Origin: DASXRU01 sp039933315
GTDB taxonomy: Bacteria > Acidobacteriota > Blastocatellia > Pyrinomonadales > Pyrinomonadaceae
Direction: 5' to 3'
NCBI GenBank assembly: GCA_039933315.1
Contig: JBDTOI010000004.1
Coordinates: forward strand, 1 to 64,000
Length of the DNA: 64,000 bases
Below are positions 18,055 through 27,429 of this stretch, piece after piece. The first letter of the stretch is position 1, and each line of letters opens with the position of its first letter. The notes under the pieces were generated by a model. It worked only from the letters and a program-made list of their open reading frames with translations. It was not told the origin of the DNA and made no database searches. Both the position numbers and the translations under genes were made by a program.

Positions 18055-19485
18055 CTATCCTTTGTCTCCGGGCACGACGGGCGTAGTCGTCTGAAACGCG
18101 GACTTTACAGCAAAGTCTCGTGGCGTTTTGAAGGGGACGAACGCCCTTCCCGCTTGTTTCGCCGCCAGTTTTTTCGCCGCAATTTCCTGTTTGTGGTCTT
18201 CGCGCCGCTCCTTAAACAGCACCAAGCCGACCGCGACAAAAATGAAATAGAAAACCAGCAACTGCGCCCGCTGGCGATAAGCGGTCCCGACGTTCCCCTG
18301 AAAGACTGAATACCCCAGAGTAAGCAGCGTGGTAAAAAGCAGAATGGGCGATATTTGCCGCAGTTTGTGTTTTATGGTGAACCAGAGACCCAGCACCAGG
18401 AGGGGGAACGATGCCCACCACACAATCATTTCCGGCAGCGTGATCAGCTGGCGAATGGATGTCAGTTGCCAGGGTAGCGGGGCAAAGATCAAATAGAACA
18501 TGCCAATGGGAATGGCTGCGATCGCGCCCTGCGTGGTTGACACATCTACGTCCTGCGCAAAGCCTGATTCCGCCGATTGCGACGCATCGGCCCGGCTGCG
18601 CTGAACCATCTTCAGGTTTCCGAAGGATTCATATTGCTTGCCGGCATAGCGAGTGATTCCCAGGTACGTCAGAGACAAGCCGATCAGAATGACAACCATA
18701 AACTGGCGGGCAAAACTGCGCGCCGAAAAGGCCCTCATTCCCATGATGAAGGAACCTGCAACGGCGGCGATGACCATATAAAAAATGTAAAAACGCAAGG
18801 TCAACAAGCCTAGACTAGAACCCAGCAGGAGAACCACGTACTTGGCACTGAACTTCTCGCTGAGTTTCAGGGTGGCAAGCATGGACAGACCCAGCAGGAG
18901 CACAATTGGGCCATCTTTCAAAGCTTGCGCGGACCACAGGACCAGCGATGGATAGAAGGCAACAAAGAGTGCGGCGATCCAGGACACTCTCGTATTGTCG
19001 AATATCTGATCCGCGATGCGGTAAATGATTACAGCAGTAGCGGCCCCAATCACCGCATTGAAAAGCTGCACGGCAAACATGTTCCGGCCCACGATCTCAT
19101 AGATGGCCGCGACCAGATACAGCATGCCCCATCCACTACCTCCTGAGGAAGTAAACTGATCTACATACACCGCGTAGATTGCGCCCGCTTCGTGCCACGA
19201 TTTACCCAGCGACCAGCCAAAGTGATCGTAGGTGTCGGCATCACCGCCAAAAAAAGTCTGCAGGTTGTAATAGTTGATCAGAATTGCTACCAGAACTCTG
19301 ACCGCGAGCCCCGCCGCGTACAGGCGCAGCAGAAAGTCGTTGGCCCGGTTGAATCGTCCAATAGCAATACCCACACCCGTGGCTAATACCAGGCAAAGCG
19401 CGACCGCTGTCGGGCCATATATCGGCAGGGCGATCGCGGCCCCCAGAAATAAGACCAGCAATACAACTACTAAAATGGCATTCAT
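18055..19485 (-). CDS. GT39/ArnT-like polytopic glycosyltransferase or glycan membrane protein
   Basis: 476 residues with about ten hydrophobic helices. A short conserved loop after helix 3 contains FFGGDADTYDHFGW, with acidic residues in the place of the catalytic aspartates of GT-C enzymes. The pattern of helices, with AALFVAFYPSLVLWSAQALKDG in the middle, is that of the dolichyl-phosphate-mannose transferase superfamily, which use polyprenyl-phosphate sugars in the periplasm. The C-terminal tail (about 440-476) is soluble and lysine-rich. It lies 31 bases upstream of the amidotransferase gene. Substrate not predictable. Confidence 0.7.
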   Translation of the reverse strand: MNAILVVVLLVLFLGAAIALPIYGPTAVALCLVLATGVGIAIGRFNRANDFLLRLYAAGLAVRVLVAILINYYNLQTFFGGDADTYDHFGWSLGKSWHEAGAIYAVYVDQFTSSGGSGWGMLYLVAAIYEIVGRNMFAVQLFNAVIGAATAVIIYRIADQIFDNTRVSWIAALFVAFYPSLVLWSAQALKDGPIVLLLGLSMLATLKLSEKFSAKYVVLLLGSSLGLLTLRFYIFYMVIAAVAGSFIMGMRAFSARSFARQFMVVILIGLSLTYLGITRYAGKQYESFGNLKMVQRSRADASQSAESGFAQDVDVSTTQGAIAAIPIGMFYLIFAPLPWQLTSIRQLITLPEMIVWWASFPLLVLGLWFTIKHKLRQISPILLFTTLLTLGYSVFQGNVGTAYRQRAQLLVFYFIFVAVGLVLFKERREDHKQEIAAKKLAAKQAGRAFVPFKTPRDFAVKSAFQTTTPVVPGDKG

Positions 19486-19567
19486 GGTAGATAAAGCGCG
19501 ACCAATGGAATCGCAACCCGATGGGTCACAATCCGGCCAGCGCTAAGCGCGAACAACTTGTCGTGCC

Positions 19568-20293
19568 TTAAATCTCATCTGGTAAATCAGGCCGCGTCTT
19601 TTGCTCAATCAGAAACCGGTCTTCCTCACTGAGGGGTCGAATTGGTTTGGCGGGCACCCCCGCTATCAAGAACTCTTCCTCTTTCAGTTTCCTGGTAATG
19701 ACCGCTCCGATTCCAACTATGCAACGCGACGGAATGGCACCCCCGGGAGCAACCCGAATCTCGGATCCTATGTAAGCAAAATCCCCAATCTCGATCGGCA
19801 GGGTCCGCTGCCGATTGTGCGTCCACAATGACGAGTTACGGCCGCCCAGGATCGATCGCCGGCCAATGGTGACCCGGTCGGTAAAATCTATCTTATGTCC
19901 CGTCGTAATAATACTACCATCGCCCAACAGAAACGTGGGATCGACCGGGTTAACCACATCAGGATCCGGGATCGAATTGATCTCGTTCATGCGAATGACT
20001 TCCGCGTACCGGCCGAGCTTGATTTCGTCGCCCCCGCGAAAAACATTGAGGTGGCCAATCCGCACATGAGTTCCCAGGGAAAGTGACTTGATGCGCGTGA
20101 AAACATTTAAATGACCAATGCAGACATGGTCCTCAATCTCGCACTTCCCGACGTCGATCATGCTCAGGCCGATGCGTACGCCCTTCCCTATGCGATAACC
20201 GAAAAAGCCCCGATACGCCGCCCGCTTCATGAAGGACGGCAGCAACGCGATCATTGCCAGCGTAAAGAGCCTGAATATTCCGCTTCCGCGCAT
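19568..20293 (-). CDS. Left-handed beta-helix (hexapeptide) acyltransferase
   Basis: 241 residues. After a hydrophobic N-terminal segment (about 7-25) come isoleucine-rich hexapeptide turns (IGKGVRIGLSMIDVG, IGHLNVFTRI, IGDFAYIGSEIRVAPGG, IVGIGAVITRKL) and the closing AGVPAKPIRPL. It probably acetylates a glycan or sugar precursor at the cytoplasmic side. A repeated IGHLNVF motif appears twice in consecutive coils. It lies between the GT39-like gene and an epimerase gene. Confidence 0.8.
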   Translation of the reverse strand: MRGSGIFRLFTLAMIALLPSFMKRAAYRGFFGYRIGKGVRIGLSMIDVGKCEIEDHVCIGHLNVFTRIKSLSLGTHVRIGHLNVFRGGDEIKLGRYAEVIRMNEINSIPDPDVVNPVDPTFLLGDGSIITTGHKIDFTDRVTIGRRSILGGRNSSLWTHNRQRTLPIEIGDFAYIGSEIRVAPGGAIPSRCIVGIGAVITRKLKEEEFLIAGVPAKPIRPLSEEDRFLIEQKTRPDLPDEI

Positions 20294-20351
20294 GTGCCCT
20301 GCAACCCCCGTCGTTTAGGATCGCCGCGGCTGGGAAGGACGCTGCCAATGA

Positions 20352-21467
20352 TCAACGCACCAGTTGGCGAGCTTCCAGTTCGGCCGTGGCTTGAGCGACC
20401 TGGTCGGTGGCTCTCTGCCCTTTCACCCATTCGAGGAGTTCCGGAATGCCTCGTTCCATCGTGACGCGCGGGCTGTAACCCAGCAAAGCGCGGGCGCGGG
20501 AGATATCCGCAATGCAATGGCGGATATCGCCCTCGCGATACTTTCCTACAATCTCGGGTTGGAGGTTTTTCCCCAAACCCTCGCTCAACAACCCGGTGAT
20601 CGTATTGATGGATGTGGCGATGCCGGTACCGACATTCAGGGCCTGGTAATCAGCGCGGTCAGATTCCAAAGCCAACAGGTTGGCCTGAACAATGTCGCTG
20701 ACGTGGACGAAGTCGCGAGTCTGCTCGCCATCCTCAAAAACTACCGGCGGCTGATCGTTAAGCAGCCTGGAAGAAAAAATTGCGCACACCCCCGTGTAAG
20801 GGTTTGAGAGCGCCTGCCGCGGACCATAAACATTGAAGTAGCGCAGAGCAACGGTAGGTATTCCATAAGCCCGGCCTACCACCAGGCAGAATTGCTCCTG
20901 ATCCTGTTTGGTGATCGCGTAAACGGACGTAGGAAACAATGGTTTGTCTTCGGGTGTGGGCCGGGGCGTTAGTTTTGCCTGGCATCCCGAGCACTCCAGC
21001 TCCCAACGCCGTTCGCGCAGTTGTGCTGCCGGTCGCAACTGCGGCGCGACCATTCCGCAACCGCCACAGGTATAGGCCCCTTCGCCATAAATCGACATCG
21101 AGGATGCGACTACGAGCTTGCGCAGCGGTTGCCGCCTCTCAACCAGTACTTCCAAAAGCGCAGCGGTGCCCATGTCGTTGGCGCGAACATAACGCTGTAT
21201 CTCGTACATCGATTGCCCGACGCCTACCTCGGCGGCTTCATGGTAAACGGCATCGATCCCGTCCAGCGCGGTATGCAGTAACCCCGTATCGCACACATCG
21301 CCATGAATGAATTCAGCTTCCGGATGCAGATATTGCGGCGAGTCTCCGCCATGAACCTGGGAGACCAATAAGTCCAACACCCGGACGCGATGGCCCGCGC
21401 CCACCAGGGCGTCAACCAGATGCGATCCGATAAACCCGGCACCGCCGGTCACTAGAATATTCATCAA
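20352..21467 (-). CDS. NAD-dependent sugar epimerase with a CxxC...CxxC insert (dTDP-L-rhamnose 4-epimerase-like)
   Basis: An extended SDR of 371 residues: TGGAGFIGSH at the N-terminus, SSMSIYG, the catalytic YAITK, and RYFNVYGPRQALSNPYTG. Between strand and active site there is an insert of about 45 residues with CGGC and CSGC, which looks like a zinc ribbon. From memory, dTDP-L-rhamnose 4-epimerases (WbiB/Tll type, making dTDP-6-deoxy-L-talose) carry a similar insert and the same RYFNVYGPRQALSNPYTG block. A dTDP-rhamnose supply is encoded in this window, consistent with that role. It lies six bases upstream of... the next leftward gene group, downstream of a GT4 gene with a six-base gap. 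Confidence 0.75.
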   Translation of the reverse strand: MMNILVTGGAGFIGSHLVDALVGAGHRVRVLDLLVSQVHGGDSPQYLHPEAEFIHGDVCDTGLLHTALDGIDAVYHEAAEVGVGQSMYEIQRYVRANDMGTAALLEVLVERRQPLRKLVVASSMSIYGEGAYTCGGCGMVAPQLRPAAQLRERRWELECSGCQAKLTPRPTPEDKPLFPTSVYAITKQDQEQFCLVVGRAYGIPTVALRYFNVYGPRQALSNPYTGVCAIFSSRLLNDQPPVVFEDGEQTRDFVHVSDIVQANLLALESDRADYQALNVGTGIATSINTITGLLSEGLGKNLQPEIVGKYREGDIRHCIADISRARALLGYSPRVTMERGIPELLEWVKGQRATDQVAQATAELEARQLVR

Positions 21468-21473
21468 TTGATC

Positions 21474-22628
21474 CTAACTATCAGTTCGCCTTTGCCAACC
21501 TCGAGATGGTACAGCGTTGCTCTTACTTACTGACTGTTCATCTATGGTCTCGAGGCCACGGCAGACGGAATCAAAGATCGCAAAAACCCTGGGGGCCTGG
21601 ACCACAGCTGAGTATTTTGTTTCGACCGTCTTACGGCCCGCTTGTCCCAGTGTGTTTCTTAGTTCGGGCGAACGCAGCAATTGCGTGAACCTGGCTATCC
21701 ATTCATCCTCGGTACAGGCAATCATCCCGTTCTGCCCGTCCTGAATAATCTCGGAGTTAACACCTACCGGCGAGCAAATAGTGGGAATGCCCAGGGCCAT
21801 GTACTGCAGAGCCTTCAAACCGCATTTGCCTTTGCTCCAACGATCGTCTGGCAGCGGCATTATGCCGATGTCGGCTGTTCCAAGATCCTGGACTTCAGTT
21901 TGGGCGCGCCAGGACATCGACTCGACTTCCACCCCTTCCAGTTTGTAGTTCGGGGTACCGATAACTCGCAGGCGGAAATTCTCCTGCTTCGCCAGCCGCT
22001 GCAGTACTTTCCGCAGAGTATCAAGATGCTGGACTGTACTAAAACTCCCGCTCCATACAATCACCGGCGGCTCTGCTGTTTTTCTTTGTTCGCTGAGGTA
22101 ATACTTTTCAGTATCAATAGTCGTCGGCACTATGGTGACATGACTGTTAACCGCGCCGGCATACTCTGCCAGATAGAAGTTGCCTGCCATCACGTGCGAG
22201 GCCAGGCGGCAGATTGTGCGTGTCTTGGAGGCTTGTTTCAACCAACTCAGATAAGGATTCGCCGGACTCACGTAAGGGACGAATATCGCATCGTCAAAGT
22301 CAAATATGAGCGGCACGCCGGTGCGGTGGATCAAACGTTCGAAGACCGGGGGTCCCAGCAGAGAGGCCTCCCGGAATACATAAACCAGGTCGTAGTCACG
22401 TACTGAACGAAGCAGTGAAAGGCGTCGCTGAAACGCGCGAGCGACCAGGCGCAGTTTCTGCCTGGTGCTGCCGGCCTGGTAAAGCACGGCGTGTAGTTCA
22501 TCATCTTCAAACGGTGCGTAAGTTATCTCCACTCCGCGCTGTTGCAACAGAGGCTCCCATTGTTCGAGCCGAAAACGCTGGCCCGGAGAGGTGTCGAACT
22601 TACTTGGCACAACGGCGAGTACGCGCAT
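21474..22628 (-). CDS. Family 4-type (GT-B) glycosyltransferase
   Basis: 384 residues with two Rossmann-like halves. The N-terminal half has VVPSKFDTSPGQRFRLEQW and FDFDDAIFVP. The C-terminal half has VWSGSFSTVQHLD, GIMPLPDDRWSKGKCGLKALQYMALGIPTICSPVG and the terminal helix. The 'DDAIF' and 'KCGLKALQYMA' segments are typical of a subgroup of cluster GT4 enzymes. It is first in a group with the CxxC epimerase (gap six bases). A 211-base gap upstream (22629-22839) may hold a promoter, but I see no convincing one. Confidence 0.83.
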   Translation of the reverse strand: MRVLAVVPSKFDTSPGQRFRLEQWEPLLQQRGVEITYAPFEDDELHAVLYQAGSTRQKLRLVARAFQRRLSLLRSVRDYDLVYVFREASLLGPPVFERLIHRTGVPLIFDFDDAIFVPYVSPANPYLSWLKQASKTRTICRLASHVMAGNFYLAEYAGAVNSHVTIVPTTIDTEKYYLSEQRKTAEPPVIVWSGSFSTVQHLDTLRKVLQRLAKQENFRLRVIGTPNYKLEGVEVESMSWRAQTEVQDLGTADIGIMPLPDDRWSKGKCGLKALQYMALGIPTICSPVGVNSEIIQDGQNGMIACTEDEWIARFTQLLRSPELRNTLGQAGRKTVETKYSAVVQAPRVFAIFDSVCRGLETIDEQSVSKSNAVPSRGWQRRTDS

Positions 22629-22839
22629 AAGTAACTTAAAGACTACCGATTAGACTGTATTTATCCGATCGACCCGAGCATAAGACTCTTCACTTCTCAG
22701 CGATTAGTCCCGGGTTCGGCTTGATATTTCTTCAGAATTCAATAACCTGCAATTCTTAAACTAAGACACTGGCTAACGCAAGTCGCCCTTCGACGGGGCA
22801 GTCTCCTGATCTGAGAAGCGCGGCGTTGCGGTGCCAACT

Positions 22840-24090
22840 CTAGTTGGGTTTTGCCAGGACCGCCTCATAAAGGCCGGCATATCGGGTTAATCCGACCCGA
22901 TTGAGGTCGAAGAGCCTCTCGGCCACTCCGCACACATGTCGCCTGGTTCCCGCCACATCACTCATAAGACTCAAGAGTTGTGTGGTCCCTCGCTCGTATT
23001 CCTCAACTGTGAATTCTTTAATCAACACGCCGGTCTTCTCCTGCGTGATTAAGTCATCAGAATCGCCGATCCCACTATTAATGATAATGGGCAGGCCACA
23101 AGCGAGGTATTCACCATTCTTCGTGGGAGACGAGGCCAGTTTGGAAAAACACGACTTGATAAAGGCCAGCCCCGCATCGCTCGCCGAAAGATAGGACGGC
23201 ACATCCTTCGAGGCCGCCGCCAGAACGGTATAGCGCGCCGGGTCAACTTCGCGTTCCTTCATTAAGCTGTGAATGCGATCGTGCCGGCTGGGCGTCAGCC
23301 AAAGACAATGCGCCTCAGGAAGGTTCCTTATCAGCCAGGCAAAAAAGTCAGCCATCTCTTCCGTCAGGTACCAACCGTCAATTGACCCGCTGTACACCAC
23401 TACGAAGGAATCCTTCAGTCCCAACTCCAGGCGCCGGCTGACTCGATCGTCCGGGGCAAACTTGAAGCGCTTCAGGTCAACGCAGCAGGGGATAACTTCG
23501 TGAATCACCTCCCGACCTTCAAGGCCATCCCAGTTACGAATGAGGGGCCAGATCCTTTCGGTCAAAGTCACTACGCCGTCCGACGCGGCAAACAAGCGAC
23601 GCTCCATTGATTTGGTCAAACGATAAAGCATGCCACCACGGCGCCAGTGTTCGGCGTCGACATATTCGTCAGCCATCAGGCCGCGTACGTCAAAGATGAG
23701 CTTAAGCCGGAATTTCTTTTTTAGCGCTCGCCCGATGGTCGCCGGAATATGTCCGCGCGCATGTACCATCTCGATTCCGTTTCGCTTTACAAGTTGCCGG
23801 GCGTATCGGATGCCCGCCATTACATCGAAAACGGTTGCTGGTAGCGATGGCTTCTGGTGATAGCGCAGCCAATGCCAATCAATATTTTCCGACGCCAGTT
23901 GCCGTTGCAGCTCTTCGCACCGGGCAGGCCCGTCGGCTAAAAAAGCCTGTGACCGCTCAAAACTCAGCAAGGTAAACTGCACGCCCATCCTTGATAGTTC
24001 CCGCAGATACGGAAGCACCTGGCTTTGCCCCAGCGGGTCAAGCATTCCGTTATAGGAGATAAAAAGGACGCGCCGGCCCTCAAGCGCCAT
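22840..24090 (-). CDS. Family 4-type (GT-B) glycosyltransferase
   Basis: 416 residues. The N-terminal half has LFISYNGMLDPLGQSQVLPYL, and VHARGHIPATIG with the substrate-side histidine near 110. The C-terminal half has VVYSGSIDGWYL and SPTKNGEYLACGLPIIIN, the donor-binding region with the conserved glutamate. Its start overlaps the end of the tandem GT2 gene by 11 bases, so translation is probably coupled. Linkage and sugar are unknown. Confidence 0.85.
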   Translation of the reverse strand: MALEGRRVLFISYNGMLDPLGQSQVLPYLRELSRMGVQFTLLSFERSQAFLADGPARCEELQRQLASENIDWHWLRYHQKPSLPATVFDVMAGIRYARQLVKRNGIEMVHARGHIPATIGRALKKKFRLKLIFDVRGLMADEYVDAEHWRRGGMLYRLTKSMERRLFAASDGVVTLTERIWPLIRNWDGLEGREVIHEVIPCCVDLKRFKFAPDDRVSRRLELGLKDSFVVVYSGSIDGWYLTEEMADFFAWLIRNLPEAHCLWLTPSRHDRIHSLMKEREVDPARYTVLAAASKDVPSYLSASDAGLAFIKSCFSKLASSPTKNGEYLACGLPIIINSGIGDSDDLITQEKTGVLIKEFTVEEYERGTTQLLSLMSDVAGTRRHVCGVAERLFDLNRVGLTRYAGLYEAVLAKPN

Positions 24091-26179
24091 GGGCCATCCT
24101 CATTACGGGGTGCAGTTTGTCCCTTAAGAACCACTGCACACTCCCGATAAGGGCGGCTGCATCCAGCGCCGCCAGAATGGGTATGATCACCAGCAGGCGC
24201 AAACTGTTGCGGCGGAAATTCCCCGGGTAGCACTTGCGGTTTCGCCAGATGGCCCAGCCCGCGCGCGAGGCCAGCATCAGCACCCACACCGCTGCTGTTA
24301 ACAACAGCGGCCAGCTACCAAGGACGATTGCCGATAGTGCCAGCACGAAGAGTAGTCCGTAGCGTTTGAAAATTGCAGCTTGCCATTGCTTCCACAGCCC
24401 GGCCCGAATATTACTGATTGAATACGCCAAAAATCGGCTGAAGGTCCGTCCGAGTGACGCTTGTACGTTCCAATGGACCACCGCCGCCGGCGCATATACT
24501 GTGCGAAATCCTTCTCCTTCGACGCGGTTCATAAACAGGAGATCTTCGGCGGAGCGAAGGTGCTCGGGAAATCCTCCCACGCTTTGCCAGACGCGGCGCC
24601 GCATCAAGGCCGAAACGATCGAACGCGGGCGCAGCGTTGCCCCATCCTTCTCGACCGGCGGGGGAACGTAAGCGATGGCAGCACACTCTTTGAACAAGGT
24701 ACCGGTGATCGGTTCGTAAGATCCGTAAACGACCTCTACCTCTTCCTCCGCGGCAGCGCCCCGGGCAAGATACTCCAGCCAATTCGGCTCGGGAACGACA
24801 CCGCCGTCAGTAAAAGCCAGCCAATCGCAGGACGCTTTTGCGGCCGCCAGATTTCTGCCCCGACCAGGCAAGGCCGGTCCTTCGCGAACCAGGCAGACCG
24901 GCAATCCCTTTGCGGAATACTCCATCACGATCTCAGGAGTTGAGTCGGTCGAGCCCCCGTCAGCAATCACGATTTCAGCCGGCATCAATGTTTGGTTGAG
25001 CAAGCTGTTAAGCAATGGCCGGATCGAGTTTTCTTCATTGCGCACCGGAATGATGACACTGATTTTTCCCTCATATTTACTGCGCGGCAGGTTCGGCTCA
25101 AGGACATCCAGCGACGACACCGGCAACACGAACGATCCGGCGCCAATCGAAGGATGTGTTTTACCTAAAGGCTCGGTGGGCGCCTCAACTATGGCGCCGT
25201 AACTGGCCGGCATTCCCGGCGTCGATAGCCGATCCAGAACGAACCACTGAAGACTGCCGATCAAGGCTGCGGCATCCAGGACAGCTATCAGTTCGACCAG
25301 CGTCAAGAGACGCAGGATATTCCGGCCCAGGCCGGCTGGGTAACAACGCCGGTTACGCCAGATCGCCACCATGCCGCGGGCTACCAGCATCATCAACCAA
25401 AGGACGGGAGTTAAGATCAACCAACGCGGGCCGAAAACAAACGCCGGCAAAGCAGAAAACACTAACAGGGCATAGCGGCTGAAGATTGCCGCCTGCCACC
25501 TGGTCCACAAGCCGGCGCGAATATTATTTCGGGCATAAGAAACAAACCGCTGAAACGTTCGACTGACCGTGGGCTGCAAACTCCAACGCACCATGGCGAC
25601 GGGAGCATAGGTAATTTGAAACCCGGCTTCAGCCACCTTATTCATGAACACCAGATCCTCCGCCGATCTCAGGTGTTCGGGAAAGCCTCCCACCGATTCC
25701 CAAACGCCGCGGCGCATCAGCGAAGAAGCAATGAATCTGGGCCGTATTAGTGCATCACCCCGTTTCCCCGGCGGGGGAACATATGAAATAGCCGCACACT
25801 CCGTGAAAAAACTGTCGGTAACGGGCTCCCACGCGCCATACACGACATCGGCGTCATCCGCTTCGGCCCTGCTTACCAGACCAGCGAGCCAGTCTCGCTC
25901 CGGACGAATTCCCGCATCAGTAAAGGCCAGCCATTCGCAACTGGCCTGGGCCGCGGCCACATTGCGCCCACGACCAGGCAGTGCGGCCTTTTCGCGAATT
26001 AGCCGCACAGGAAATCCACGCGCTGTGTAGTCCTCGATTATTTCCGCGGTCTTATCGGTTGAACCACCGTCGGTGATCACGATTTCGTCAGGCAGGCGCG
26101 TCTGATTCAGCAGGCCATCGAGCAGGGCCTGGATACTGTGTTCTTCGTTACGAACTGGAACGACGACGCTTATTTTCAT
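24080..26179 (-). CDS. Tandem-duplicated family 2 glycosyltransferase (two complete GT2 units in one protein)
   Basis: 699 residues built from two full-length copies of the same unit: residues 2 to about 330, and 372 to 699, joined by a 40-residue linker. Each copy has VPVRNEE, the DGGSTD nucleotide site, LPGRGRN, a WLAFTD metal-site motif, GGFPEHLRSAED, FMN and a C-terminal pair of hydrophobic helices. Both copies keep all the motifs, so both may be active. The coding frame is uninterrupted. Tandem copies could add two sugars in succession, as in bifunctional polymerases. It overlaps the following GT4 gene by 11 bases. Confidence 0.88.
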   Translation of the reverse strand: MKISVVVPVRNEEHSIQALLDGLLNQTRLPDEIVITDGGSTDKTAEIIEDYTARGFPVRLIREKAALPGRGRNVAAAQASCEWLAFTDAGIRPERDWLAGLVSRAEADDADVVYGAWEPVTDSFFTECAAISYVPPPGKRGDALIRPRFIASSLMRRGVWESVGGFPEHLRSAEDLVFMNKVAEAGFQITYAPVAMVRWSLQPTVSRTFQRFVSYARNNIRAGLWTRWQAAIFSRYALLVFSALPAFVFGPRWLILTPVLWLMMLVARGMVAIWRNRRCYPAGLGRNILRLLTLVELIAVLDAAALIGSLQWFVLDRLSTPGMPASYGAIVEAPTEPLGKTHPSIGAGSFVLPVSSLDVLEPNLPRSKYEGKISVIIPVRNEENSIRPLLNSLLNQTLMPAEIVIADGGSTDSTPEIVMEYSAKGLPVCLVREGPALPGRGRNLAAAKASCDWLAFTDGGVVPEPNWLEYLARGAAAEEEVEVVYGSYEPITGTLFKECAAIAYVPPPVEKDGATLRPRSIVSALMRRRVWQSVGGFPEHLRSAEDLLFMNRVEGEGFRTVYAPAAVVHWNVQASLGRTFSRFLAYSISNIRAGLWKQWQAAIFKRYGLLFVLALSAIVLGSWPLLLTAAVWVLMLASRAGWAIWRNRKCYPGNFRRNSLRLLVIIPILAALDAAALIGSVQWFLRDKLHPVMRMAHGA

Positions 26180-26357
26180 TACGCAGATCTAAGGTTTTCG
26201 GCGGGAAGGTTCTCGCTCATACACGCTGTCGCCAGGCTCCACGGAATCAGTTATTGACAGCCACGTTGGAGCAGACCGGCCTATCACTGACTGCTGAGGG
26301 ACGGGCGTAGTGTATCTGCTGGGATTACAACCGCGGGAGGATACTCTCGAAAAAGTC

Positions 26358-27347
26358 TCAGGCACTCGCTCTGGCCGGCGTTGTTTTCTTCCCCAACTCG
26401 CCGGCAATCCAATGGTAGGTACGCGCCAGGCCCTCTTCGAGAGAGATTTGCGGCTCCCATTCCAAAACCTCGCGCAGTCGCGTGTTGTCGCTGTTGCGGC
26501 CGCGTACGCCCTGCGGTTTGGTCAGGTCGTATCTTTTGGAGATCTTCTTGCCGGCGATCTCGGCCACCATGTCAACCAGTTCGTTGATTGAGATCATTCG
26601 ATCCTGTCCCAGGTTGATCGGCTGGCGATGCTCGCTTTGCATGAGGCGATAGATGCCTTCGACACAATCGTCTATGTAGCAGTACGAGCGCGTCTGCCCC
26701 CCGTCACCCCAGACCTCAATCTCGTCGGTGTCATTGGCCAGAGCTATCTTGCGGCAGATCGCTGCCGGAGACTTCTCCCTGCCCCCATCGTAGGTACCTA
26801 ATGGGCCAAAGATGTTATGAAACCGAACCACCCGGGTATCCACGCCAAAGTCTTCCGTGTAATGGCGACAGACACGCTCCATGTAGAGTTTTTCCCAGCC
26901 GTAGCCATCCTCGGCATCGGCGGGATATGCGTCTTCTTCTTTCAAGGGCGTTACGTCGGCGTTCTTCTGCAGGAAGCCCGGGTAAATGCAGGCGCTGGAA
27001 GTGAAGAGATACTTTTTGACGCTGTTCTGGCGCGCCGCTTCGATGGTGTGCAGGTTCATCAAGGAGCTGTCGCGCACGATGACCGCCTTGTGTGACTCGA
27101 TAAAGCCAATCCCGCCCATATTAGCGGCCAGACCGTAAACTTCGTCGATGCCCTCGGTTGCCTTCAGACAGTTTTCCCACTTGATGAGGTCAAGCAACTC
27201 GAATTCGTGGGCTGCCGTCGGTTCATATTCCGGCTCTTTGATATCAACTCCGCGCACTCGGTAACCCCGATCCACCAGATACTTCGTTAAGTGGTGGCCA
27301 ATGAAACCACCGGCGCCGGTAACAAGCACTCTCGTCTGACTCGACAT
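26358..27347 (-). CDS. GDP-mannose 3,5-epimerase-like SDR
   Basis: 329 residues: VTGAGGFIGHHL at 8-19, AANMGGIGFIESHKA near 75, TSSACIYP with catalytic cysteine and tyrosine region near 116, YGWEKLYMERVC (Tyr/Lys pair), RFHNIFGPLGTYDGGREKSPAA and VRGRNSDNT near 285. These blocks closely follow plant GDP-mannose 3,5-epimerase (GME), which makes GDP-L-galactose and GDP-L-gulose. The GDP-mannose origin and the product are inferred from family resemblance. The gene stands between two GT2 genes in the leftward operon. Confidence 0.82.
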   Translation of the reverse strand: MSSQTRVLVTGAGGFIGHHLTKYLVDRGYRVRGVDIKEPEYEPTAAHEFELLDLIKWENCLKATEGIDEVYGLAANMGGIGFIESHKAVIVRDSSLMNLHTIEAARQNSVKKYLFTSSACIYPGFLQKNADVTPLKEEDAYPADAEDGYGWEKLYMERVCRHYTEDFGVDTRVVRFHNIFGPLGTYDGGREKSPAAICRKIALANDTDEIEVWGDGGQTRSYCYIDDCVEGIYRLMQSEHRQPINLGQDRMISINELVDMVAEIAGKKISKRYDLTKPQGVRGRNSDNTRLREVLEWEPQISLEEGLARTYHWIAGELGKKTTPARASA

Positions 27348-27429
27348 CTTATTCTGTCACTCCCGAATTCATCTTAACTTTAAAGAAGGAAACACTAGCG
27401 TACTGGGCGGCGGATTAGCAAGTAGGCTG

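Noticed and set aside
21681..22406. 241-codon plus-strand frame opposite the GT4 gene
   Set aside because: No ribosome-binding site, no domain, and complete overlap with a well-supported gene.
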